From Roridomyces roridus (taxonomy: Eukaryota > Basidiomycota > Agaricomycetes > Agaricales > Mycenaceae), in assembly GCA_029378245.1 (NCBI GenBank), contig JARKIF010000233.1:1-46248 (forward strand): 46,248 bases of DNA. The letters are read 5' to 3'. Made by a program: the position numbers and the translations under genes. Below are positions 10,197 through 21,730 of the stretch, piece by piece (position 1 is the first letter of the stretch; each line of letters begins with the position of its first letter). The notes under the pieces were generated by a model, which was given only the letters and a program-made list of their open reading frames with translations, had not been told where the DNA came from and ran no database searches.

Positions 10197-10890
10197 GATG
10201 GACTTTCATATTTTGGAATAACACTTTTACTTGCTCTTTATGATGATTCTTGGCGACCTTCTCTATGTCCTTGTGCGGGTTTTGCAAGGGTTTTGTTATC
10301 TCTATTGCAATTCAAAAAAAGTGTAGTGCAGTCCGGTGTGTCAACATGAGCCTGGCCCGAATCGAACGGCGCCCGGCCATGGTACCGGTAGGTCATATGG
10401 TACCGGTAGGTCTTGACGTATACCTTTGGGCCCCTGATTTTGTCCCCAGTCAGTCATACCAGGATTTTCCTCATACCTCACATTTTCGCGCGACTTGTGA
10501 TACACCACAGAATAAAATAAAAAAGGGGATTCGGGCCGATTTACACACCACCCAGTCCCGAATTGAACGGTGGCTCCCGGGCGTTGATTTCCAGCGGTTA
10601 CCCAGTACATGCTGCCTGACGCGGCGCATGGGTGGTAGTTGGTTGGGTGCTCGTCGATGCAGATTTAATGATCTGCGAAGCTGCCTCATGGACCTGTTTG
10701 TTCAAAAAGAGGTGCTTAAACACTGATCAGGTCAGAACCATGATATCGAGACCCTAGGCCCGCCTTTTCAAACACGACGTGAAGAAGTCACGCGGCGCTG
10801 TTCTGAATGTGTCGCTGAATCAAAGGTATAAACTAGAAAAGGATGCGGAGGCGATCTTATACCCCGGCGCCCAATCGAACGGCGCCGTGG
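10197..10890. repeat. Dispersed repeat, fullest copy
   Basis: It contains in one piece what is split between 2519-2900 and 4660-4880. Differences are mostly substitutions plus a short extra GGTACCGGTAGGTC duplication at 10380-10412. It carries three of the B-box-like motifs (10358, 10559, 10871). Confidence 0.7.
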
Positions 10891-11820
10891 CGGCGGGCGG
10901 ACTGGTTGCCCTTCCAAGTTTGCGATGACACTTGAATTACCTTCCATCACAGTCGGGCAAGTACACAATCTCTGGTAACGAACGGTCGAACAGTTCTATT
11001 GGCATCTCGTGGCAACTTCGATTCATCATCCACCGAAGCGCAGCTCTTCAATGCAGTAATGTACAAGCGCCTCACGCCTCTCACCCTGCCGATCGGTGCG
11101 GATGCAAGGTGAGGCTGTTGAATTTTTCCAAGGAAATAGAATACTGAGAAAAGGTCCGGCAGTTGTTATAAAAGATGTTTCGGAAACTCGCCATGCCAGG
11201 TCCCCGAATTGAACGGGATGCTTGTGTAGTTTGCTGGGTGTTCGAGCTTGGGTGCCTAATCACTCTGGGTATATATATGTTCAGTACTCAGCGCCCAGTA
11301 GCCTTGAAAATCAAACGCAACTGGTCTGAGTGTTGGGGCCGCAGGGCTAGGATGATTGATGATTGATGACTGTAGGCAAAAAGGGATCTTTTTTTTTGAT
11401 TGCTACCCAATGACACCCATCCCGGATCGAACAGTGCACAGGGTGTTCGTCAACATCAATGCCAGCTGCCGCAGTAGTATTTACTCTTTCTCGTCGATCC
11501 AAAGCTGTCTGCTTGGAAGTTAGGAACTGGACTCCTCGGTGACTCGCCACCCCTGGCTACAGCCAGCAGTGAATCCTTCCTAGTACATCTACGGGTGCAG
11601 TGACCGATTCACCCGCCTTCGGACTCGAATGGCTGTATTCCTCACAAAAGATCCCGCGGATGTGCAAAAAGACTTTATCGATGGACTAGTATCCCATCCC
11701 AGAGCCCAGAATCGAACGGGGCTCCGAGTCCTTCTGCATGCAGTTTTACGTTTAGGCTTGGGAACCCAGAAAAAGAACCTTGTTCTCCTCAATTGTATCT
11801 CCAAGACCCGACTCGAACGG
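10314..11820 (-). ncRNA. Array of seven Pol III-like units (B box plus oligo-T)
   Basis: Seven motifs of the form CC-GTTCRANTC-GG occur on the minus strand, at plus positions 10358-10369, 10559-10570, 10871-10882, 11205-11216, 11424-11434, 11708-11719 and 11809-11820. They match the tRNA T-loop and B box: all keep TTCRANY, and most keep a flanking stem, best at 10871 and 11708. Each is followed 31-42 nt later on the same strand by a run of 4-7 T (complements of 10314-10320, 10519-10524, 10837-10840, 11170-11173, 11378-11382, 11666-11670 and 11770-11774). That is the layout of a type 2 Pol III gene 3' end. A boxes are not clear. The candidate near 11480 (TGGCATTGATG) is the best, and a TATATATA lies upstream of the 11205 unit. 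No full cloverleaf could be folded by eye. They could be tRNA-derived pseudogenes, SINE heads or unknown small RNAs. Confidence 0.45.
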
Positions 11821-11920
11821 TGTGTCCTGGCGGAAGTTCAAGCTTGAGGTTGAAAACTGAGGAACTCGGTAACCTCGGTTGGAAAAAAGAAATAGTTCTA
11901 ACAAGTTGTGGATAATGAAG

Positions 11921-12677
11921 CACTGCATTCCCGACCCCCCTCGGCAGACCTCTGCTGAGGTATGCCGAGGTCTGCCGAGGTGGGTCGAGGTCTGCCGGAG
12001 TTGGGTCGAGGTCCCTAAGCGAGGTCTACCCAACCAAAGTTGGCCGAGGTGTGCCGAGGTCTCCCGAGGTGGGTCGAGGTCCCCTCTGCCCAATTCCCCT
12101 CAAGTCTGCCCCCCAGGCGGGCAGGGTCGGGCGTCGGGTTGGCAGTAATTATACACTGCCTGTCTATTTATGTAGCGTTGCCAGCGAGATGGTCAAAGCT
12201 TAAACAATTAAAACTTGATGACCGTTGCCCAGTGTGAGTCACCGTCGACAATGGACGGCAATATTCCCTCCGTTTCTTCTCTCTTCCATCTCGCCCTGCG
12301 CTTCGTGCCTTGTTCACGCCTGCATGGCACAATATGCAAATCCCGTTCCTCACGGTGATCCGTGGGCCCCTTGGAGCTCGGGACTGGGCCGTCGTAAAGA
12401 ACTGCCGTGGTTTTGACAGTTTCAATTTGACACCGCGAGATGTGGCATGATGCTTGTCATTGGTTTGTCGAGCAATAACGTACTTACACCCAGCCTCTAC
12501 TGAGAGGGTGTGGCAGACCTAATACAAGCCCACCCGATTGAGGCAGACCCGCGGGGACTGAGGCAGATCATGGCAGACCCGGGCAGACGTGCCCAAGTCG
12601 GGGCAGACTCTCCCCCAGTCTGGGTCTGCCGAGGCGCCTCGGCAGACCCTCTGCCGAGGAGGCATGGGAATGCAGTG
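11921..12677. mobile_element. CACTG-ended non-autonomous element, 3-bp TSD
   Basis: The ends are CACTGCATTCCC (11921) and GGGAATGCAGTG (ending 12677), flanked by AAG on both sides (11918-11920 and 12678-12680). The subterminal parts are arrays of GAGGTCTGCCGAGGT words on the left (11950-12080) and GGCAGACCC words on the right (12520-12655). The same end type and architecture as 2181-2507 place both in one CMC-like group. 757 bp, no credible gene. Confidence 0.8.
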
Positions 12678-12891
12678 AAGTAAGTACTCGACCAGGTAGC
12701 CTACATCAAGTTTTCGACAAATCTGAGCTCCGTTCATTTGTATTCAACCCATCACAGCCCACATCGGCTGATCGTTTTCCGCATTTTCTCACCGGCAGCG
12801 GAACTCAGCCCGCAGCCAAGCTGACAACGATCGGAGCGGTTCAGGAGAAACCAGAATCCTCCACGAGGAGTCATCACAATGGATCCCCATC

Positions 12892-13456
12892 CTAACAGAA
12901 CTGTACATCCTCCGCGTCTGTCTCTACAATCAAATCCCGCACTACATCCTCCAACTCCGAAGGTCCAAACGTCTCGGGGCCTGTTACCACAATACTCGTC
13001 AACCCATCGAAAAACCTGGAGCTCGTGGTACGCAGCACAAACGGCGCAAGACGGAGGGCATGTGTCGTAGCATCTTGTCCTATCACCACGGCATGCAGCG
13101 TCAGCAGCCCACGGGACCGTAGGAGCCGTGTTGAGTACGGGTTCCGCATTTTCTCGTTCATGTTCTCCAGCGGCTCAACCCTAAAGTTGACCTGGGTCGC
13201 GGTCTGGGCATCAAGCGGGTAGTCGTATGAGACAAAGAAGAGCGTGTTGGGTTGGGCTGCCATGAATTCGAGAATTTTGAGGGAGATGCTGAGTTGGTGG
13301 GTGTGATACGTCTTCTGTAGCAGCGCGTGTAGAAATGATCTGTCGCGGTGACGAAACCCGCATGATATGAGTTCTGGTGGAGTTGGTTTCACTGTTTGTA
13401 TTGTACGAAGCTGAGGGACTAACCTCGACGAGAAGGTAGAAGGGCGGCACACTCAT
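12892..13456 (-). CDS. Unrecognised protein gene, at least two exons
   Basis: The start at 13456 gives MSVPPFYLLVE, then a donor GTTAGT and an acceptor near 13380. From about 13330 to 12892 one frame is clearly coding: SLKILEFMAAQPNTLFF, VSYDYPLDAQTATQVNF, RVEPLENMNEKMRNPY, LLTLHAVVIGQDATTHA, then an acidic end DLIVETDAEDVQFC. Joining the first exon directly gives NSYHAGFVTAT in another frame. Either a small intron lies between about 13330 and 13380 or one base is missing. About 180 residues; no membrane segment or family motif is recognised. It is divergently separated from the GATA gene. Confidence 0.55.
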
Positions 13457-13822
13457 CGCGGTGGCCTTCCATCCAATCTAAGCGTTGACATTCCCGCGAA
13501 CAATAGACGACGGCGTTGCAGCCAGAACAGCTGTGAAAGCAATCTCTTTTATCCACTCTCTGGCGTTGCCCCGAAGACTAGTTAATGGCTCCGCGCAATA
13601 CTGATGAGGACGCACCTGGAGGTTACCGCACGCCAGCAAGGAGTTAACTCGATCGACCTCCCAGATCTCCGCCCAATGGACTCTCTTTTAGATAGATGGA
13701 TGGTAGACAAACAGCCGATACAGTACAGATAGAAATGGAGCGACAACGCAAAAACAAGACATACGAGCGACAGAGACGAGACAAGAGAGACGGAAACCCG
13801 CCAGACAACACAACACACTCCC

Positions 13823-14907
13823 TCAGGCTGCAACCTCCTCTCCCCTCGCACGCTTCTCATCCCCCTTGCCATCCGCATCCTCTTCACGCGCACGCTTCTT
13901 CCCCGCCGCCACCTCCTCAGAACTAGTGTCGTCGTTACCCAGAACAGCGATGGGAGGTGCAGCAGCATCGTGCCCGTTGACGACGCCGTTGGTACTCGCA
14001 GGCTTCTCGACGGCGGCAGCTTTGGGCGTGGTACTGGCAGGCTCCGCACCATTCGTCTTGGTCTCTGCAGCGGGGGCAGACGCAGGTGCAGGTGGGGGAG
14101 CAACGGGGTAGTACGCCTGGTACGTTTGTGGAGCTTGAGCCTGGGCGGCGGGGGGAGGAGGGGCTTGGGGCTTGATGATGTCTCAGTTACTAAATAGTAA
14201 TGAAACGGAGTGAAAGACGCACCGGTGACCGACCCCCTGCAGCAGCAGCACCACCAGGACTGGAGATCGGGCCCGGACCCCGTTTATGCGGGAACTGTTC
14301 AGGACGGGGACGCGAATGGGTACGTTCGAATAGGCCACATTTGTTGCAGAGCTACGTAAATCCCTTCATCAGCACCAACGAAATAGAGCATAGGAGGGAG
14401 AAGATCACGCACCACCTTCCCCGGAGCCAAGTTCGAGCGCCTCCACGTACTCGTATCCGTCGTCAAACAATTATAACACCTCCGCCGAACGCGATCGCTG
14501 AGTTTGGTAGCTGCGTCGTCCGTGTGCGTCACCGGACCACTCGGCGTGCTTGGTGTGGGGGCAGAAGCTGAGGCTGAGGCATGGGGTGGAGGAGGAGGCA
14601 TGGGGTACGGCGCGTAGCCGAATGGCGGGGGCGGGTAGGCGTATGGATGGGCGTAGCGCTCGTCGTGGTGGTATGGTGCGTGGCCTGGTGGAGGGGGGCC
14701 GTAGACATAGCCACCGTAGGCGTAGGGATGGACTGGTGGGGGAGGAGGAGGAGCGGGTGAAGAGGTGCTCTGTGTTGGAGCTGGCGCTGCTGGTGCGGGC
14801 GTGGGAGTCGAGACACGCTCAGCGGCCGCTGCTGGCGGTGGTGATGCGTGGCGCTCATAAGGCGAACGACGCTGCTGGGCAGGAGGAGCTTCGACTGCAG
14901 CTGACAT
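13823..14907 (-). CDS. GATA-type zinc-finger transcription factor
   Basis: Three exons: 14907-14413, 14351-14223 and 14170-13823, about 323 residues. The first 130 residues are Pro/Ala/Tyr-rich low complexity (PPPPPPVHPYAYGGY). The finger starts RRCYNC, continues TDTSTWRRSNLAPGK, and is finished by exon 2 with LCNKCGLFERTHSRPRPEQF. The four Cys ligands and the WRR core are intact, and the fungal RTHxRPRP tail is present. Two overlapping donors at the exon 1 end make the loop 18 or 19 residues. The C-terminus is Ala/Pro-rich, then acidic and basic (DDTSSEEVAAGKKRAREED), suggesting a nuclear signal. It is expected to bind GATA motifs in the nucleus. The exon 3 acceptor (ATCAAG) was chosen because it restores this frame. 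Its target pathway cannot be told from sequence. Confidence 0.85.
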
Positions 14908-16900
14908 CGTAGGCAGTCAGAGACAACAGTGATGGGGTGATAGGAACGGGGAGGGGAGATTGATTTATGGGGCCGCGGGTTTTTATGGTGTGTGGAGCCG
15001 AGCTGGCTCGGCTGATGGCAGTCCCCATCAAACACGTTGTTTCCCATGCAATCAATTCTTCCGAGATGGAAGCCGCCACCTGACAGCATACCGTTCTTCG
15101 GCTTGGGCCGCGCGGTAATTTATAGCTCAGTTAGCACATAGACTCCGCCCGTGGGGAGCATCTCAGCAGTCGTTGTACATGTCCTCGACACCCACTGATT
15201 CCGAGAGAACCAGGCAAATGACATTGGACCACGAGGGTCAATCATCAGACTGAGAGCAGCGACAGTCGATTGGTGATCGACCGAGGAAACAGCGGATCTC
15301 CCCACGGGCATCATCTTCTGATTCTAGAATCTGACGCCGTCGTGATAACCATCAGCTTGACAGCCATTTGACCCGAATTGTTGGCGCCGTCCGTCGTCCG
15401 TCTGTCGTGTCAGTTTGGTTGTCCCGCTGTAATTGTGCTCGTCGTGTCGGAGCGGGCTCCACAGGGTCGTAAACGCTCGGCGTAGTATTTATTCGCTGCT
15501 TTTGAAGTCGGATGCGGTGGTAGCAACTAATTGAACTCGGAACTCCCCTTTGCACCCGCACCGCAAAACTCAGTACCCGTACCGGTTGCGGGTGCGGCGT
15601 AATACCGAGGTTCAGTCTCACTCCAAACTCCGAATACCGAGGAGCATGATGTCCCAAAGTAGTGGAATGAACCACCCAACAGATCAGTTCGTCTGATCAA
15701 TCAATTATCACGCCATTAATCATGACCTAGATCGACGAATCAGATGACGTGGCGTGGCACACTCGAACCGGGGTCGGAGATTGTGTGGGCAGAGTCTCAC
15801 GGTGGTGGCTAGCAAATAAGTAGCGGCGGGAAAGCCGAAGATGTTCAGTGGATAGGAGGTTGGCCGACGGGAAAGCCTTAGGAGGGAGCAATGGATCGCA
15901 TGTTTGATCAAGCATCACGGAGAACTGATAAGGAATTGATCTGAGGTTGGAGTTTCTCATCCTTCGCTTCCGGAGCTCAGGAGTGAGAGTGTTCTACGTC
16001 TCAATATACACACAGAGCCCTGCAGAACCATCGTCTATCAATCTGTGTTTGCATCAGCCTTCCTTTCGATTCGGGCCGGATGCGTGCGTAACCCAAGTCC
16101 TGATTTTTTCTTTTCTTCTTCTGCTTTCACTCAGTTTTCACTAACCCTCCCCTACAAGTAATTGATCGCTGGAGTGGACAGCCCAAATCGATTTCAATAA
16201 CTCCCTCTCCAGCCGAAGTCGTTGATCAGTGTGGTAAATAATTCGAACGTTGGCCGATGGCCAAGGAGGGGGTGGCTTGAGTCGATGTCTACTCGAACGC
16301 CACGGCATTGATCCCACCGGAATCTGTAGTCACGGGCGCTGAAAGCCTCAAGACGAAGCATGGCAATTGCCCCAAGTTCAGGCCCGGTTTCACTTCATAC
16401 AGTGCCAGAGCTCTCACCAACTTCAACCAAGTACATACGCCGATGGATATGTTGTTGCGATGGCAATGCAACCTGGACCGTAGTTGCTCAGTCCGACTCT
16501 GACACTGAACATAAACAGGTCCTCAATCTCTTTTTATCTGCCACACAGATTATCGGCGCCTTTGTTGAAACTTGAGGGCCGAGGAAGGCCGAGGCTGAGA
16601 CGGGAAGGCCCAGGAAGAGGAGCAGATCCTCGATTCCGAAGCATACACTGCCCTTCACGAAACTATCATCACCAGCTAACTTCAACTTCCGGAACACGCC
16701 GTTCGACTCGGGTCTAGGAGCTAGTGGATCGAAACAGCAGGTTGTTTTTCTAAACGTAACCCGAAGTCATAGGGAGTCTTTGTTATATTGGACCACAAAT
16801 TCGGAGGCAGCGCGCAAATGTTCTCTGGAGGCGTAACCCCTTCACACAATTCTATATTCGCTGCGGCCCATGGATGTGTTGAACCAATGAAAAATGCTTG
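14908..16900. other. Intergenic, no gene recognised
   Basis: The beginning is the 5' flank of the GATA gene. A GC-rich inverted pair (CACCCGCACCGC ... GCGGGTGCGGCG, about 15553-15600) and a pyrimidine tract (16105-16140) are visible. No frame shows sustained protein-like composition. Confidence 0.4.
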
Positions 16901-16945
16901 CCATCGCAATACATCTGCACCGAAGTTTCTCAGTTCGACTCTGAC
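16463..16945 (+). repeat. Pair of about 42-bp direct repeats
   Basis: 16463-16503 and 16905-16945 share the layout GCAAT-CA--CTG-ACCG-AGTT-CTCAGT, followed by YCGACTCTGAC. The spacing is about 440 bases. Nature unknown; may be remnants of an old insertion. Confidence 0.4.
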
Positions 16946-17644
16946 TAGGTATCACTGAGGTCGGCAGTGACGGTGAAATTCGCGGCCTCAGTTCACTACC
17001 AGATGACGATGATTTTCAGTCGAAGAACAGTGTGAATTCCGCGGGAATTCCCTGAAATTCACGTGAAACCGGTTCGTGTAAAAAACCGAACACTTCACGT
17101 ACCTGCATTCACGTAGATACGTTGGGGAAATCCGTTGAAGTGGTGCATGAATACACATCCAGCTCATGGAAAAGCCATTGGAATTCACCCAAATTTTCAA
17201 TGGATTTCACGAGGAGTTCAAATGCATTCTACACAAAATACACATTTATCTAAGCTTTGTCTGCCAGCAGCCCCGGGTCCGGGTTGCGCTCCCTGTGTTG
17301 CCAGTCCCAACCACCATGCTCTGAACGAGGAATCCCGCAGATCGAGGAGGGCACAGGGCAGGGAAGGGCGAGGGCCATCGTCGCACACTTGTCGTCTCAG
17401 TGATATGTCGAGAAACTGAAGAATACAGATTACGCACCGTAGTGACTCCGACCAAGTTGACTCCCCGAACCAAACCTCGCCCGTGGGCCCTTCACGTGGC
17501 GTGCTGCGACGCAAATGCAGATGAGCGAAAATGTGATATGACAGTGACGCACCTGAGCTCCTCTGCCGTCAGAAGTCCGGAATTGTGAGGTGAAGGTCAG
17601 GGAGGCCGAGCGGCGAGGGCACGCGAACTTGCAAGAGAGTTATT

Positions 17645-17735
17645 CCACTCGGTATGAGGATGGGAGGGAAGCAGAGAGAGGGGAGGAGGCTTGCGTGTGT
17701 GGGGCAGCAAGCGCCTGTCTTATATATTCCATATT
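17645..17735 (-). promoter_or_regulatory. TATA plus CT-rich leader (possible minus-strand promoter)
   Basis: On the minus strand GAATATATAAG (near 17725-17735) is followed by a strongly CT-rich leader, a classical fungal promoter layout. Downstream (17250-17580) splice-like GTGCGT donors occur, but no convincing protein could be assembled. Confidence 0.3.
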
Positions 17736-18539
17736 CCCGTTTGGTGGTGGAGCCCGGTGGGGCCCATTGAGTTGGGTTCCAGTCCGCAGCAGGGCCCCGA
17801 GAATGAGAGCCAGTGAAGCCAGGGGGTGGCCTAAGGATCCGGTCGGCGCCAAGAGAAGGGCTGGGATGGGTGTCGGACACGGGAAAGGAGGGTCCAGGCG
17901 GTATAAACGAAAAGCGAAAACGAAAATCGGCAACGATCGGCCGTATCACACGGCTGCCCCGTGTTCCGGTCACGCTTCGCTTACGTCTCGGTACCGAAAG
18001 GCTGGGTTCCCGACGCTTAGCTCATGCCCGTCACTTGCTCCTCGCGAGTCGCGACGCGCGTCCGTGGCACTGTCCCACTACTGGTGCTTTCTGCCTACCG
18101 GTACCCCTCCCTGTATCCTATGCCATGATAGCTCAATATACATCTTCAATCCCATTGATTGCCGGGAGAAGCTCTTGGATGCCTGAAGTTCTTGTGCGCG
18201 CTATAATAGGCAGCCTCGGCCTTCGATCATTCTCGTTTTGCGGCCGTCGGCACTGATGACGAGAGCTTGGGGTATTGCGCCGTATGTTGTGGTATCTGAT
18301 TTAAAACTCAGTGCTGAATGCCTGGATGATGCCCAGGGACAGTTCACTAAGCCCCGGAAGATATCCCAGGATGAATTTGCCAATTAAATGTGTATTTCAA
18401 GTACAGAGAGGCGCACGGTGAATTATCTTGACGGTGTTGATGGCGGTGAAACGCACCTGGGACTAGAAACCAGCAAAATCCGCATTCTGCATGGTGCAGC
18501 GCCGCCCCGATGTCTCCTGCATGACTTGGAGAGCCTCAA

Positions 18540-18853
18540 TGGCTTCGAGTAGGTGGCGTCCGCTTGAAGGCTGCGACAAAATGGGCCCATGTACAGTATC
18601 AGGGCCAATGGCAGGCCATTTCAGATGATTTGAAACAGGAAGTGAGGTATCTGGGAGGGTATATCGCGTTCGGCGTGCCGATGTTGCGGATCAGCCAAAA
18701 TCGCCGTGGGAAGGGTGGATTGGCGGATTGGCGGACCAAGCGCGGTGCCAGGGGGAGGCCATGGACTCCCTGCATAGATTGAGGTCCATCCGGGGGGCAT
18801 CCGAGCGTGTGCAAGCGAGTTTGGATGAGATCGTTGTGGCAAAAGGGACGTGA
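18540..18853 (+). CDS. Small two-exon coding fragment, 5' end unresolved
   Basis: The exon ending at 18641 reads KWAHVQYQGQWQAISDDLKQ-E. A 53-nt intron (GTGAGG donor at 18642, CAG acceptor at 18692-18694) joins it in frame to PKSPWEGWIGGLADQ, GEAMDSLHRLRSIRG, ASLDEIVVAKGT and a stop at 18851. Splicing turns two poor frames into one good one, which supports real coding origin. Upstream, another frame reads KIRILHGAAPPRCLLHD before a stop, and the join to it could not be made. It may be a short gene or a relic. Family not recognised. Confidence 0.4.
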
Positions 18854-19206
18854 TGTTTGGTCCTGTTTGGCCATCAATCCAGAGTGATCTCTTTCCTCCC
18901 CCGTTACATGTCTTGCCAGGCGTCCGAAAATGAGTTCCAAAACCATTCGAGTAGACATTTGGGGTGTATGAATAATGCCAGCTCACTGTACGTCGTTAGG
19001 TATCAAAGCCGCGCAAGCGCTGACCGGTTGAACTTGGGTTTAACCATTTAACGTGTCTACGATCCGCTGTACCATGCCATGCCTACTAAGTACTCCACCA
19101 ATGAAATTCGTGCGAGAGAGTCAATACATTGTGAGACGATCAAAAACACGGTACATTCACGCGTGCGGATGAAATAATACAGAACTTTTTGCATCGAAAG
19201 CACTAC
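18854..19206. other. Intergenic
   Basis: 3' flanks of two converging transcripts. Nothing further seen. Confidence 0.4.
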
Positions 19207-21730
19207 TTATTTTTTGGCCTTGGCCGTGCTTGAGCGCGTTTGACGTCTCGGTCCGACATCATCCACAGGTTTCTCTGTCTGAAAATGTTCAATATCTGAA
19301 GCCCACAATTTGAAGAGGGAAACAACACATACTTTAGTACGCGCAGCTTTCTTCTTCGGCGACGATAATTTGTTCTTCTTCTTGATTTGAGGCTTGAAAG
19401 ATCAGCCTCAAGCGCCAATGAGAAGGAATATAGGACTTACTTCGACGAAATCATCCAGGGTGAGAGGGGCTGGAGCTACTGGTGCTTGCTGCGGTTTTTT
19501 CTGCGGACAGGTGAGCTGGAGCCATTGAGAGGAATGTGCACACACCTTCGTTGTATCAGTGTTGGGTCCCGATTCAATAACCTGTATGCATTATTATATC
19601 ACGGCATTCAATTACTCGAAGAAAATACCTCTGCTTTGCGGAAACGGGGAGGAAGTGCAAAATACGGATTGTCAGGCTGCTTCGTGGCGCGAATGTTGGC
19701 CAAATGAAGCTCCTCAATCACGTCGTCATCCTCCTCCGGGTGCATCGCCAGGCCAAATCGCGCGCTGCTTTCGCGAATCTCCATCGCATCCTCCATCGAA
19801 GCGCCCTGATCTTCTGCGATAAGGAGGGTGGCGGCAAAGGGAACAAGAAGGAAGGAGACGAAATCTTTCAGGGATATCAAATTTGAGGTGGGGTCGTAGT
19901 CGTCAAAGCTCGTCAAGTCATTCTTGACAATTTCGTCGACAGTGTCGCAAAGCATATTTGAGAGATCCTCTTCGTTACCCGCGAGGATGCGCATCACAGT
20001 TGACTGAATCAAGAACTCGCCCTTGGCGCCATAGCTAAGTAGTTTAATGAGAATTTGAGAGCAATGAAGAATGAATACTCACTACCCACACCGACGACCT
20101 GCCAATGCGGACGGATAGTGAATCTGTTTGCTGGAGTCGGAGAAGGCAAATATCTGCCCGCCGATGTTGTTTATGAAGGCAAGCCAGATGGGGGAGTTTT
20201 CGAGCGTATCAATATCCTGTATCATCTGGAGAAGCTGTCCGGATAAATCCAAGACACGCCGAGGGACGCTCTCCCAATCGATGGTGACCGGCCAACCCTG
20301 TTCCATTGCGAGCTTCAGAAGTTCCGGTTTCTGGTTTTCCTGGCTAATTGCTAGGCAAAGCTCAAGCGTGGCAAGACCAACACCTCGCCCGGTGTCGCCG
20401 CCAGCGAATATCAGAGAGCGGCGCTTGTTGTAGAGGGTGAGTATTTTTTCATTGCAAATGTCAGGCATCAAGTCGGGGCAATCGGGGTCTGGACAGTTAG
20501 CGGGGAGCTGATCCCACGTCAGCGATTTGAATTTCTTGGGCCGCTTCGGCTTGGGTTGTACGGGCGAAGGCTCTTTTTTTGACGACACGAATCAGAGTTT
20601 TGCCGCTGATGAATTTCTCAAGGACTCACCTTCTTGGACACTGACTCCTCCAGCCCAGCGTCGGTCGATGATCGCTTTTTCTTCACACAAAGACACATGA
20701 GAGCCAGATTTGAACGCATACATTCAACGTACCGACTGTGATTTCTGAGCAACAGGCTCGGCGATTGCGGAAGTCTTGCTCTTTGGGAGAATTCGTCGAG
20801 GTTCGGCGGCAGAGAACACATTTACTGACCTTGGTGTTGGGCTTTTTCTTCTGAAGCCCGGCGTCAGCAAGTGTATTGGGCGCATATCCGTACACTGACC
20901 GTTCCACTCGACTTTTTGGCTGCAGGAACCGTGTTGGGTTCGGGTGCCTTCCGAAACGCAGCGTGAACCGGTTGTGCATCGTCTATGCAGGAAAGGCGTC
21001 TCATGAGGTCAACGGAAAAGTTGAAGTGACGCCGACTCACCTTCGTCAAGGTCCATATCCTCTGCCTCTGCCTCGACCTCCTCCGCGTCTACGTTCCCCG
21101 CAAGCCATTCATCATCTTTGTGGCCCGCAAACCAGATCCCCTCGTCATCGAGATCTTTCCGCCTACGTGTCTGCATGTTTCGCAGATACGTCGAGATAAT
21201 CTCTTTGATTGGCCAGAGGCCCTCGAAACGGTCGAAAAAAGGAACTATCTTGCCGATCTGCGCCGCCGAGTCATGGGAGTAGGCAGCAGGGTAAAGATAC
21301 GCACATGGACGATGGTCCCGTCGAGCTTGACTTTATCCTGGTCAGAGATCGTCTTTTCGACCACGAGACGCTGATGGGTGATATCTTTCACAACACGCTG
21401 ATTTGGGATGAGCATAAGACACGAGATTGAGGGGCCAGGACACGCACGACGAGGCGATTGTAATGCTCTCCTTCCTCCGCCAGCCCCATCGCACTCTGAA
21501 GATTGAATCCGGAGGCACGCCCCGCTTGGCCTTTCGGTCTTGGTATGCGCTTCCTCTTCTTCGTCTTCTTTTTCGCAACCTGCTTCTTGAGAATCTCTGC
21601 AGACGATATATGGGCGCGCTGTCGATACAGCTGGACAAGATCACGCACCTATCTCCGCACGGGCATCAGCCAGCTCCTTCTTGTAGTCAATGACGGTCTC
21701 GGCCGCCGTCTTTGTGGATTTGCGGCCCAT
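19207..21730 (-). CDS. Multi-exon basic protein beside the transposase (unrecognised)
   Basis: It starts MGRKSTKTAAETVIDYKKEL at 21730. Exons read clearly at 21730-21649, 21596-21448, 21397-21305 and 21257-21041, then several short Lys-rich exons, a long exon from about 20572 to 20100, another to about 19630, and three or four short terminal exons ending GPRRQTRSSTAKAKK at 19207. Key segments are a Lys/Arg block (KKKTKKRKRIPRPKGQ), GLAEEGEHYNRLV joined to RVVKDITHQRLVVEKTISD, then PFFDRFEGLWPIKEI, an acidic stretch, LTWDQLPANCPDPDCPDL, and acidic EDLSNMLCDTVDEIVKND. No membrane segment. The alternation of basic tails and acidic helices suggests a nuclear, DNA- or chromatin-associated protein. 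It lies 330 bases downstream of the transposase on the same strand and may belong to the element. All joins checked keep frame. Function unknown. Confidence 0.65.

Noticed and set aside
17590..18186. 198-codon plus-strand frame
   Set aside because: Composition is random-like (Arg/Gly/Ser-rich), overlaps a TATA plus CT-rich leader on the other strand, and no introns or motifs are seen.
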